From NCBI GenBank assembly GCA_946630645.1, contig CAMOZD010000066.1, forward strand, positions 1-7,002: 7,002 bases of DNA, in the 5' to 3' direction. The stretch's first letter is position 1, and every line of letters begins with the position of its first letter. The notes beneath the pieces were generated by a model, which did no database searches, was not told the DNA's origin, and worked only from the letters and a program-made list of their open reading frames with translations. The stretch comes from an uncultured Lachnospiraceae bacterium. GTDB taxonomy: Bacteria > Bacillota > Clostridia > Lachnospirales > Lachnospiraceae. This document shows, piece by piece, positions 1 to 6,002 of this stretch. The translations under genes and the position numbers were made by a program.

Positions 1-64
1 CACAACTGGTCAAGCCGGTGCATCTTTTTCTTTGCCCAAATTATTTCCAAAATAAAACCCCGTC

Positions 65-93
65 TTGTGACCAGTATATTTTCCCGATATAAT
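65..93 (+). promoter_or_regulatory. Sigma-A type promoter for the zinc-ribbon protein gene
   Basis: A -35 element TTGTGA at 65-70 is followed after 17 bases by a perfect -10 TATAAT at 88-93. Transcription would begin near 100, leaving a leader of about 87 bases before the start codon. The right arm of an 8-bp inverted repeat (5-12 with 68-75) overlaps the -35 element. Confidence 0.7.
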
Positions 94-107
94 ACAGGTA
101 CATGAAA

Positions 108-144
108 GACCCGGACCGGCATGGCAGCCGACAGAAACCGGGTC
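108..144 (+). promoter_or_regulatory. Two-tier hairpin in the 5' leader
   Basis: GACCCGG at 108-114 pairs perfectly with CCGGGTC at 138-144. Inside it, CGGC at 117-120 can pair with GCCG at 127-130. It lies between the promoter and the coding region and is followed by an A-run rather than a T-run, so it is not an intrinsic terminator for this strand. It matches no riboswitch I know. It may affect mRNA stability or initiation; that role is inference. Confidence 0.4.
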
Positions 145-186
145 CGCAGACATGCAAAAAAAAGGTCATAGCAAAAGTGGGGAAAA

Positions 187-1257
187 ATGATGGAAGAACG
201 TACTTACAATACACCTGAAGATCTTAGAGTAGGCTACATAGGCCGGTTATTATTTCATCGGGTACTGGGTCAGACAACACCCAGACAGATCGACCTTCTC
301 GACCTGTTTTTTCCCCGTCTGCTCATTGAGGAAATCTCCCTTCCCGGCAAACAGACAGCCTCTCAACGTCAGGATGCTTCCTTTGATGACCTGTCCGGTA
401 TAATCCGTTCCATGAAAATAAAAGGGAAGTACCATGTGGGAAAAAGCAACCGGGTGACCCAGATTGTGGGCCGGCTTATAGGCACAGCCAAGAGCAACCA
501 GGAAAAAGAGCGGAAAACCGCCAGCCTGATTCAGGAAAACCTGGCCGGCAGACTGGTCAACCAGCCAAATCTGACCATTCAGCTGGTCAATAATACAGAA
601 GTTCTTCTCTCCCAGATGACGGATGAGCAATGGGTCCTCTATATCGACTGCTTTGCCGACTACATCAACACTTTGATGAAGGCCAGAGCCCAGATGACAG
701 ACCTGGATAAAAACTGGCAGCTCTTTCCCATCAACGATGAAGTTTTTGATGAACTGATGGGCAACGTTGTGGCCCAGTGGAACCTTTTCACCCTGAGAGG
801 CTTTTCCAAAGCCCTGACCTGGCTTTTGCTGGGAGCCCTGCTCCGCAACCAGATCGTCCGTCTGCTCTATTATTATGACACTGATTTCTCCCTGCTGAGA
901 GAAATCATAGACCCGGATATGCTGGAGGCCGGGGATTATGAAGACTACTATGAAGGAGATGATCTGGACCGCCGCTTCCCAGGTATAGAGTGGTTCTGTG
1001 ACCGCTGCGGCGATTACCTCAACAGCCAGGAAGGCTTTGACGACCATGTCCGTATCTGGACCTGCAGCAAATGCGGCTATAAGAATCCTATTACCATAGA
1101 CCATATTTACGAATCGGAAGAAGATTATCTCTCCGGCCGGTCACCGGTCAACCCGGACAAATTCTTCCAGGCATTAAAAGAGCGGGGACTGGAACTGGAA
1201 GCAAAGCCGTCTTCTCCCCGGGAAAGCCCGCAGGAAAAACCACAAAAAGATGAATAA
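187..1257 (+). CDS. Uncharacterised protein with C-terminal four-cysteine zinc ribbon
   Basis: A 356-aa protein of unknown function. The only recognisable element is near the C terminus: C271-x2-C274 and C293-x2-C296, each with a following Gly (CDRCG, CSKCG), which is the layout of a zinc ribbon. Residues 1-230 look mainly helical, with no signal peptide and no clear membrane span, although about 205-225 is quite hydrophobic (a run around TWLLLGALL). Residues 238-262 are very acidic, and the last 20 residues are a low-complexity Pro/Lys/Glu tail. The frame opens with two adjacent ATGs (187 and 190). GGGG at 179-182 is better spaced for the second, so the true start could be 190. It has its own promoter and leader hairpin and appears monocistronic. 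The zinc ribbon suggests nucleic-acid or protein binding, but no function is assigned. Confidence 0.85.
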   Translation: MMEERTYNTPEDLRVGYIGRLLFHRVLGQTTPRQIDLLDLFFPRLLIEEISLPGKQTASQRQDASFDDLSGIIRSMKIKGKYHVGKSNRVTQIVGRLIGTAKSNQEKERKTASLIQENLAGRLVNQPNLTIQLVNNTEVLLSQMTDEQWVLYIDCFADYINTLMKARAQMTDLDKNWQLFPINDEVFDELMGNVVAQWNLFTLRGFSKALTWLLLGALLRNQIVRLLYYYDTDFSLLREIIDPDMLEAGDYEDYYEGDDLDRRFPGIEWFCDRCGDYLNSQEGFDDHVRIWTCSKCGYKNPITIDHIYESEEDYLSGRSPVNPDKFFQALKERGLELEAKPSSPRESPQEKPQKDE

Positions 1258-1344
1258 ACCGCCGGTTTATCTGACCCGGCAGCCTGGAAAGGACAAGAAA
1301 ACCATGTCCTTTCCAGGCTGCCGGATCTGTCAAACCGGCGGTTT
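1256..1344. terminator. Long inverted repeat between convergent genes, probable bidirectional terminator
   Basis: Outer arms of 13 bp (1256-1268 with 1332-1344) and inner arms of 19 bp (1276-1294 with 1306-1324) pair perfectly around an 11-base loop. They are separated by a 7x7 internal loop (1269-1275 against 1325-1331). The structure begins inside the stop codon of the zinc-ribbon gene and ends 10 bases from the stop of the convergent CAP gene. T-runs beyond it are modest on both strands, so it is not a textbook intrinsic terminator. Termination, 3'-end protection or a repeat-element origin are all possible. Confidence 0.6.
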
Positions 1345-1354
1345 CACATTCAGT

Positions 1355-2281
1355 TTAACGGGAAGACCGGGTCGGGACCTTCCTTTTATTAACAGTAACC
1401 GGAATCGTCAGGGTCTTGCCACAGGCTTTGACCAGCAGGTTTGTCTTTCCCGGCCTGATTCCCTTCAGCCGGCCCCCACTGATCCGGGCGATGGAGGGAT
1501 CCTGGCTTTTCCAGCTGCAGGAGGCAGCCAGAGGAATACTCTTGCTGGAGGCAGCCCCTGTGGTAAGCAGGGTTGCTTTAACCTGAGGCAGATACCGGGT
1601 CCCGCCGCAATCTACGGCGAGGGTATCCTCATCCGGTGTCAGGATGATATTTTTGATGAAGCTGCCGTCCACCTCCACATTCACCGTCTTATTGCCATTC
1701 TGGGCCACGGTAACAGGCCCCTTGTCCCTGGTATAGGCAAAAGCCTGAACCCAGTAATGAACACCATTGACCACCACATGGCCGATGCCTACCGCATTGA
1801 AATCATTGCTCAGCATGGTCCGTCTTTGCCCCTGTCCTTCATAATCCCTGCCGCTCTCCAGCCAGGAATCAAAGGCTGCCGAAGGGCTGTTACAGCCCAC
1901 GGCAATATTCTCAGCCATAGAGTAGGCATCCAGGTCAAAGGCCGTAAAACAGGTATCCATATTAGGCCGGACATGGTTGTAATAAACCGCCAGTTCTATA
2001 GCCCGGATCATAGCCGTTCTCTCCAGTTCATAACTGTAGGTCAGCTGATGAAGAGACCCGCTGACATTAATCTTTCTCTCATTATCACTACTCCAGTACC
2101 AGGCATCGTGGCCGGCGCGGAAACGATTTAACATATTGTAAACAAGCCGCGCATCTGTCTGCCCGTAGGTTCCCGAAACCGGCAGGGTCACCGTCATAGC
2201 TGAGGTATGTAATGGAGACACAATAAAGCAGAGGGCCATCAGAAGAATCATCAGCCATCGCTTCATACTTATTCTTTTCAT
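1355..2281 (-). CDS. Secreted CAP (SCP/PR-1-like) domain protein with C-terminal Ig-like (BIG2-type) domain
   Basis: A 308-aa exported protein of the CAP superfamily, a secreted fold whose bacterial biochemical role is mostly unknown. Residues 1-28 form a signal peptide: basic N terminus, hydrophobic core at 9-22, likely cleavage after TSA28. The CAP domain spans about 40-183, with the LERTAMIRAIELA helix followed by H103-x-R-P-N, the ENIAVG motif (E124), the GQGQRRTML loop (149-156), VGIG and YWVQAFAY. The loop normally carries His (GHRxxML) and here has Gln152. Residues about 205-298 match a bacterial Ig-like domain (W257, the DPSIARI strand, G-x-L-x-G-I-x-P-G-K-T). The frame opens further upstream, but the start at 2281 is preferred because GAGGGG lies just before it and the signal peptide begins there. 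No sortase or lipobox signal is seen, so it is probably released or loosely wall-bound. Confidence 0.9.
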   Translation of the reverse strand: MKRISMKRWLMILLMALCFIVSPLHTSAMTVTLPVSGTYGQTDARLVYNMLNRFRAGHDAWYWSSDNERKINVSGSLHQLTYSYELERTAMIRAIELAVYYNHVRPNMDTCFTAFDLDAYSMAENIAVGCNSPSAAFDSWLESGRDYEGQGQRRTMLSNDFNAVGIGHVVVNGVHYWVQAFAYTRDKGPVTVAQNGNKTVNVEVDGSFIKNIILTPDEDTLAVDCGGTRYLPQVKATLLTTGAASSKSIPLAASCSWKSQDPSIARISGGRLKGIRPGKTNLLVKACGKTLTIPVTVNKRKVPTRSSR

Positions 2282-2347
2282 ACTTTCCCCTCTTCCTGAA
2301 AACTCTCTAATCCCCATAGATAAAACCATTAATACATATATGGATTT

Positions 2348-2356
2348 ATTATAACA
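2348..2356 (-). promoter_or_regulatory. Extended -10 promoter for the CAP-domain gene
   Basis: Read on the minus strand, the sequence is TGTTATAAT: a perfect TATAAT preceded by the TG of an extended -10. No good -35 lies 17 bases upstream. A TTGACA at 2389-2394 is too far away to pair with it. The predicted start near 2341 gives a leader of about 60 bases. Confidence 0.6.
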
Positions 2357-2401
2357 TATTTTAATCCATTCTGCTACAAATAAAAATCTGTCAATTTTTG
2401 T

Positions 2402-2428
2402 ACTATTTCCCCATCTTCAGGAAATAGT
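2402..2428 (-). terminator. Hairpin after the methyltransferase gene, weak terminator
   Basis: ACTATTTCC and GGAAATAGT form a perfect 9-bp stem with a 9-base loop, about 30 bases beyond the methyltransferase stop and just upstream of the CAP promoter. The T-run on the minus side is poor, so termination may be partial and some reading into the CAP gene is possible. Confidence 0.4.
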
Positions 2429-2457
2429 TTTAATCACTATCTCTGATTCATTCCTGG

Positions 2458-3060
2458 TCAGCAGCCAGACATGGAAAAAACCAGGATCCTCTCCCTGTTA
2501 TCCGTTCCCTCAAAAAGATCCCTGCAGTCAATCTCATCTTGAAAGAGGAGCATATCCCGGGTCATGAGACATGCCAGATACTGGTCTGCAGGATAATAAA
2601 AAAAGAGCCGGATCTCCCTGGGACAATCGTAACAGGAATCCTGGATCCGACTCAGAACCTTCTCCAGAATCTCTGTGGAAAAAGGATTAAAAAAGTAACA
2701 GCTGCTGACCTCCGCCGGCAGTCTGTAGGTCTCAGCCGGACCGTGGATAAATGAGGTCCTGGCCCCGGACACTGCCTGGCTCCGGTTGGCCATGGCCGCC
2801 TTAAACATCCGTTCATCGAAATCAATCCCGATGGTCCGGCACCTGGTCTGGTAAGCCAGATAAAAGCCGACTCTTCCCTTGCCGCAGCCATAGTCCAGCA
2901 GCACATCCTTCTTACCCACATAGCCGCTCCCGGCCAGTCTCTCCAGCACAGCATAGGGAGTGGGCTCATAGGGATAATGATAGCGGTCAGCCCTGGAATC
3001 ATCGCGCCCGCCTGTCCTTATTTTTAAAAGCTTATCCCAATTATACCTATTAAGGTCCAT
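2458..3060 (-). CDS. Class I SAM-dependent methyltransferase, substrate unknown
   Basis: A 200-aa cytoplasmic protein with a Rossmann-type methyltransferase core. Motif I is LLDYGCGKGRVG (54-65, with D56 and G58-C-G-K-G62) for binding S-adenosylmethionine. The acidic residue ending strand 2 is D80 in GIDFDERM. The motif IV position reads CYFFNPF (121-127), close to the N-P-P-[FY] motif of enzymes that methylate planar amino groups, but with one Pro. That hints at, but does not prove, an N-methyltransferase. The N-terminal 45 residues are probably a short substrate-side cap (RYHYPYEPTPY). The length suits a single-domain enzyme. The start at 3060 is supported by GGAGG at 3068-3072, seven bases upstream. 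It has its own promoter and is divergent from folBK; nothing adjacent reveals the substrate. Confidence 0.85.
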   Translation of the reverse strand: MDLNRYNWDKLLKIRTGGRDDSRADRYHYPYEPTPYAVLERLAGSGYVGKKDVLLDYGCGKGRVGFYLAYQTRCRTIGIDFDERMFKAAMANRSQAVSGARTSFIHGPAETYRLPAEVSSCYFFNPFSTEILEKVLSRIQDSCYDCPREIRLFFYYPADQYLACLMTRDMLLFQDEIDCRDLFEGTDNRERILVFSMSGC

Positions 3061-3101
3061 AACCCTGCCTCCATCCGGCCGCTCCCTTCCATGTTTTTTC
3101 T

Positions 3102-3130
3102 ATTCTAACAAAACAAAAGGGCAAAATCAA
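3102..3130 (-). promoter_or_regulatory. Promoter for the methyltransferase gene
   Basis: Read on the minus strand, -35 TTGATT (3125-3130), a 17-base spacer and -10 TAGAAT (3102-3107). It sits about 35 bases upstream of the ribosome binding site GGAGG at 3068-3072 and faces away from the folBK promoter. Confidence 0.55.
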
Positions 3131-3257
3131 TGATCCCCGCTTATCCGGGACTCCTTTCACTCCGGAGCAGGCATATAGGATCCTTTGAAAGCCGGGACAG
3201 GCATCCCGGCTCCCAGGGACAGGCCGGCCTGCATCCATAAAAGGATTGGCAATTCTA
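3131..3257. repeat. Palindrome-rich spacer between divergent promoters
   Basis: This spacer holds CTCCGGAG (3160-3167), AGGATCCT (3178-3185), a hairpin with 8-bp arms AGCCGGGA/TCCCGGCT (3190-3211) and the 10-bp palindrome AGGCCGGCCT (3221-3230). ATCCTTT at 3180-3186 can pair with AAAGGAT at 3240-3246, enclosing the last two. CAGGC occurs three times. It lies upstream of both predicted promoters, so it may not be transcribed at all. It could be operator DNA or a decayed extragenic repeat. No convincing gene is present. Confidence 0.45.
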
Positions 3258-3287
3258 TTGTACATTTTTCTTTAAATAAGGTATTAT
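3258..3287 (+). promoter_or_regulatory. Promoter for the folBK operon
   Basis: -35 TTGTAC (3258-3263), an 18-base spacer and -10 TATTAT (3282-3287), giving a start near 3294 and a leader of about 34 bases. The leader is too short for a known folate (THF) riboswitch and no such motif is visible. Confidence 0.5.
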
Positions 3288-3327
3288 AAATATTATTGTT
3301 ATTCTAGAAAGGGAACGGTAACTTATT

Positions 3328-4170
3328 ATGGGATACATCGTACGTATAAAAGATCTGGCCGTATATGCCTACAATGGGGTGAATCCGGAAGAGCAGGCTT
3401 TAGGGCAGATGTTTCTGATCTGTGCGGAAATGCACACCAACATGAATGATATTACTTCTGATGATGATATAGCTCATACAATCAATTACAGCCGTGTCAG
3501 CAAGTTCATCTGCCAATGGATGACTGACCACAGCTTCCAGCTTATAGAAAGGGTTGCCTACAATCTCTGCCGGGAGATCCTTCTCCGCTTTGAGGGTGTC
3601 CAGTCCATCACTCTGGAAGTAAAGAAGCCCCATGCCCCTATCCGCGGCATGCATTTTGATTACGTTTCCGTCCAGAAGGATATGGCCTGGCACGAAGTCT
3701 ACCTTTCCCTGGGCTCAAACGTCCGCAACTGTGCCGAAATCATGGAGAAGGCTGTGGAGGCCATCGGCAGCCATCCCGATATCCGAAATATGGTCTGCTC
3801 CGAATCCATGACCTCACCGGCCTACGGTGATGAATATGAAGGAATCTTCCTGAACAACGCGGTAAAGGTGGAAACCCTGCTTTCCCCCGACAGACTGCAT
3901 CAGCTGATCAGAAAGATTGAGTCCGACCTGGGCAGGGACCGGACCAGGGAGGCCGGCATACGCCCCATTGACATCGATGTCCTGCTCTATGATGACCTGG
4001 TAGCCTCCACCGATGATTATGTCCTGCCCTACCCTGATTTCGAGAACAGGGACTACACCCTCTTACCTATGTGTGATATAGGCCCCAATGTCTACCATCC
4101 TGTCCTGAAAAAAACCATGAAAAAGTTAAAGGAAGAATTGGCAGACCAGTCCTCTTCCAAAAGGAGGTAG
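3328..4170 (+). CDS. folBK: Bifunctional dihydroneopterin aldolase / 6-hydroxymethyl-7,8-dihydropterin pyrophosphokinase
   Basis: This enzyme carries out two consecutive folate steps in the cytoplasm. It cleaves 7,8-dihydroneopterin to 6-hydroxymethyl-dihydropterin plus glycolaldehyde, then pyrophosphorylates the product with ATP to supply dihydropteroate synthase. The FolB domain spans about 1-118: GVNPEE (E22), the INYSRV segment (Y54), FQLIERVA with the pterin-binding Glu74, and the catalytic Lys in VKKP (K100). The FolK domain spans about 122-270: VYLSLGSN, SPAYG, FLNNAV, the HPPK signature RPIDIDVLL with Mg-binding D215 and D217, and a C-terminal ENRDYTLLPM. The fusion is common in Clostridia, and 280 aa is the normal size. 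The start is set by the conserved N terminus; the Shine-Dalgarno-like AAAGGG at 3308-3313 is unusually far from it. No folE, folP or folC is present in the window. Confidence 0.95.
   Translation: MGYIVRIKDLAVYAYNGVNPEEQALGQMFLICAEMHTNMNDITSDDDIAHTINYSRVSKFICQWMTDHSFQLIERVAYNLCREILLRFEGVQSITLEVKKPHAPIRGMHFDYVSVQKDMAWHEVYLSLGSNVRNCAEIMEKAVEAIGSHPDIRNMVCSESMTSPAYGDEYEGIFLNNAVKVETLLSPDRLHQLIRKIESDLGRDRTREAGIRPIDIDVLLYDDLVASTDDYVLPYPDFENRDYTLLPMCDIGPNVYHPVLKKTMKKLKEELADQSSSKRR
4161..4168 (+). promoter_or_regulatory. Perfect Shine-Dalgarno overlapping the folBK stop codon
   Basis: AAGGAGGT sits five bases before the ATG at 4174 and shares its last base with the TAG stop of folBK (4168-4170). It fixes the start of the reductase-like gene and implies co-transcription with folBK and probable translational coupling. 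Confidence 0.85.
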
Positions 4171-4173
4171 ACC

Positions 4174-4689
4174 ATGTCAGCCATACATATGGACATTTAC
4201 CTGGTCATGAGCCTGGATGGCATCGTCGCCCTGGACCCGGACCATGATATCAGCGGCTACTCCTCCAGGGAGGACCGGGAATTTTTTCTGGAATCCCTGA
4301 AAGCCTATGACTCCATGCTCATGGGCAAAAGCTGCTATGTCAGAGACGCCCATCCCGGCATCCGCCGGATTATTCTGACCCACAATCCTCCGGAAGACGA
4401 CAATCCCCAGAATTATTACCTCTCCGGCAGTGCCCGGGACATCTATGAGCAAATGGTTTCCATGGGCTGCCGGAAAACAGCCTTGCTCGGCGGTCCCAGT
4501 ACCTGTCTGGAATTTCTGCGGGAAGGACTGGTTGATGGTCTCTATCTGTCTGTAGAACCAGTCACCCTGGGGGCCGGCATGCGGCTTTTTACTGACCAGG
4601 CCCTGGTAACCCGCTGGACCCTGGCCAGGATAAAACAGCTCAATGACCAGGGAAGCCTGGTTCTTCATTATGAGAAAGCCGGCCAATAA
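4174..4689 (+). CDS. RibD C-terminal / dihydrofolate reductase-like NADPH-dependent reductase
   Basis: A 171-aa protein of the RibD_C family, which has the dihydrofolate reductase fold and usually uses NADPH. Visible family features are the N-terminal strand plus VMSLDG (11-16, D15), a SSREDREFF segment (30-38), the DSMLMGKSCY strand-helix (46-55), the glycine-rich nucleotide-binding LLGGPST (104-110), and the late VEPVTLGAGMRLF motif (127-139) typical of this family. It is slightly short, with a compact middle. It begins three bases after folBK and is probably made from the same mRNA, so a pterin or folate substrate is a reasonable guess, including a role as a non-FolA dihydrofolate reductase. 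Many relatives are uncharacterised reductases, and RibD proper acts in riboflavin synthesis. No RibD deaminase domain and no other rib gene is seen here. Confidence 0.8.
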   Translation: MSAIHMDIYLVMSLDGIVALDPDHDISGYSSREDREFFLESLKAYDSMLMGKSCYVRDAHPGIRRIILTHNPPEDDNPQNYYLSGSARDIYEQMVSMGCRKTALLGGPSTCLEFLREGLVDGLYLSVEPVTLGAGMRLFTDQALVTRWTLARIKQLNDQGSLVLHYEKAGQ

Positions 4690-4699
4690 TATATAATAA

Positions 4700-4765
4700 A
4701 AAAAGAGTTCCCTGCCATATTTCATCCTGGTAATCAGGATAGTATATGACAGGGAACTTTTTTCT
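4700..4765. terminator. Strong bidirectional intrinsic terminator
   Basis: An 8-bp GC-rich stem (4707-4714 with 4750-4757) is extended inward by CATAT/ATATG (4716-4720 with 4744-4748) and ATCCTG/CAGGAT (4724-4729 with 4735-4740). A-runs on the left and T-runs on the right give U-tracts in both directions. It ends the folBK operon on the plus strand and the 72-aa gene on the minus strand. Confidence 0.9.
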
Positions 4766-4794
4766 TATTTCTGCGCACTACCGGGCCTTCCTGC

Positions 4795-5013
4795 TTATTT
4801 CACGGATTCATCTGCCCCAAAAATCAGTGTTGAACTTCTCTTTTTAGAAGTGACGATACCGACGGAGGCACACTCCTCCGGCATACCCAGGGCTTCCCGC
4901 AGGGCCGGGTCCAGGTTGCCGATTACATAGCCGAAGGCCTCCGGATCCCCTCCCTTTCCACTGGGTCTGATCAGATAAGGGTTCTCAAAATCTTTATTAT
5001 TCTTATCTCCCAT
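4795..5013 (-). CDS. 72-aa protein resembling the N-terminal part of a PduB-type microcompartment shell protein
   Basis: A small frame with a purine-rich GAGGGGGAGAG site just before its ATG and a strong terminator after its stop, so it looks expressible. Residues 28-72 show the pattern G-x-V-I-x-N-x-D-x-A-L (28-38), S-x-G-I (50-53) and A-D-E-x-V-K (67-72). This lines up without gaps with what I remember of the first BMC repeat of PduB, a tandem-domain shell protein of about 230-270 aa. EutL shares a looser form of the pattern. Here the protein stops right after ADESVK, where PduB would continue (ATNTEVV), so only about half of one BMC fold is present. The few bases before the next stop do not continue the homology. 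Residues 1-27 are charged and unlike PduB. It could be a truncated remnant, a distinct small family or a chance likeness; no other microcompartment gene is in view. Confidence 0.6.
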   Translation of the reverse strand: MGDKNNKDFENPYLIRPSGKGGDPEAFGYVIGNLDPALREALGMPEECASVGIVTSKKRSSTLIFGADESVK

Positions 5014-5183
5014 AACACTCTCCCCCTCTCAAATCCCTGTATATGGCTTCTTGCTTTCCAGCCTTCATTGATCATACTATTTCCACCAGGTCCATCTTTC
5101 GGTATTGTCCATGTTCCATGATCAAAAAGACTTGCCCTGTTCCCCTGTTTTCCCGGTCTCCTGGCCGGACTTTTCATCAGAAC
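5014..5183 (-). other. Spacer between transposase remnant and 72-aa gene, no convincing gene
   Basis: All frames were read. One minus-strand frame encodes a 68-aa peptide from 5177 that runs into the 72-aa gene out of frame and has no recognisable motif. Another reads a short coding-looking stretch (MEHGQYRKMDLVEIV), then a stop, then more open sequence. I could not identify either as the missing transposase half. It may be decayed IS-flanking DNA. No clear terminal inverted repeats were found. Confidence 0.35.
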
Positions 5184-5966
5184 TCAAAGCTCCTGCACCC
5201 GTGTCTCTCTGAGCACCCTCCGGAGCAGCAGATAGCTGCTTGACTCTTCAAAGCGGTCGTCACAGAGAGCCAGGGCCCGCTCAGCATCCTTTCTTACTTT
5301 GGCTGTCAGCCCGGGGGCTTCTTCGGACCTGCTGTAAGAAAGGGCCATCCTCCGATCTTCTTCCTGCCCATAGGCAGCCAGGTCCTGGGGACAACTGATT
5401 CCTGCCTGGTTCAGATCTTTCAAAAGATTGGCAAGACAGACCCATATCAGCTCCAGATTTCCCATGGTGCGGATCCTTTCTGCCAGGCCGGAGTTCCTCT
5501 CCCGGCGGAAGGTCCGGTCCATAGCCAGCATACAAGCCAGTTCATCGGCCAGATCCTCCAGAGTCTCCCGAACCAGGTCCTCTCCACTTTCCCGCTCATA
5601 ATTGACGCACCTCATACGAAAGCGGCCAAGGGTCCGTTCGGTCAAAGGCTGCTCAGGGTAGGAAGAGGTATGGAGGGCATACTGGTATCGGAAATCAAAG
5701 AGAAGGGACCGCAAAAACTCCTGGTCAGACTCGCCGGTCAGCTCTCTGATCAATAGAGCCCCAACCAGAATATTTACCGGAATATTGGGCCTGGAAGGCC
5801 GGTCACTGTAAAGCTTCGCAAACCGGGATTCATCAATCTTCGGAAAAATATACTCTGCGAAATAGGCTGCCCACGATTCTTTCAGATACCGCTTCTGTCT
5901 GTCACTTAATCGGTAATAGGGGTCATCAAGGGAAATCTGCTGCCCCTCATTGGATACAAATGCCAT
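5184..5966 (-). pseudogene. Truncated IS1182-family transposase (N-terminal half)
   Basis: A 260-aa frame matching the N-terminal half of IS1182-like transposases, which are usually around 480-560 aa. Recognisable parts are the opening segment (SWAAYFAEYIFPKIDESRFAKLYS, here split: SWAAYFAEYI at 31-40, FPKIDESRFAKLYS at 41-54), then the DUF772 region at about 55-122 with SRPNIPVNILVGALLIREL, FDFRYQYALHT, SSYPEQPLTERTLGRFR. The frame stops at the point corresponding to LLxRML-x-EQT of relatives, so the catalytic core and the later Asp and Glu residues are missing. The first catalytic position, which I recall as RMDS, appears as ERNS (N158). A ribosome binding site (GGAGA) precedes the ATG and the gene follows the GNAT gene by 36 bases. 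It cannot transpose by itself. It is unusual that 260 codons stay open, so a domesticated DNA-binding protein is a less likely alternative. Confidence 0.75.
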
Positions 5967-6002
5967 AGTCTCTCCTGCTCCTGCTCATCTTGGTTCAATT
6001 CT

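Noticed and set aside
250..1104. Long antisense open frame (284 codons) opposite the zinc-ribbon gene
   Set aside because: The product has no motifs and no supported start, and the plus-strand gene has a promoter, CxxC pairs and sensible composition. It is a codon-bias shadow.
1250..2131. Plus-strand open frame (293 codons) opposite the CAP gene
   Set aside because: The opposite strand encodes a signal peptide, CAP domain and Ig-like domain; this frame begins inside the hairpin with no ribosome binding site.
3140..3246. CRISPR-like array suggested by three CAGGC repeats
   Set aside because: The repeats are only five bases, irregularly spaced and part of palindromes; no repeat-spacer regularity exists.
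3050..3265. 71-aa minus-strand frame overlapping the methyltransferase start
   Set aside because: It crosses the predicted promoter and the ribosome binding site of the methyltransferase in another frame, with Pro/Gly-rich sequence lacking motifs.
3131..3327. Possible folate (THF) riboswitch before folBK
   Set aside because: The structured part lies upstream of the predicted promoter, the remaining leader is about 34 bases, and the conserved THF riboswitch motifs are not seen.
4177..4725. 182-aa minus-strand frame opposite the reductase gene
   Set aside because: It starts inside the bidirectional terminator and has no domain; the sense strand matches RibD_C motifs.
4971..5177. 68-aa minus-strand frame between the transposase remnant and the 72-aa gene
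   Set aside because: No ribosome binding site of quality, no recognisable motif, and it overlaps the better-supported 72-aa gene.
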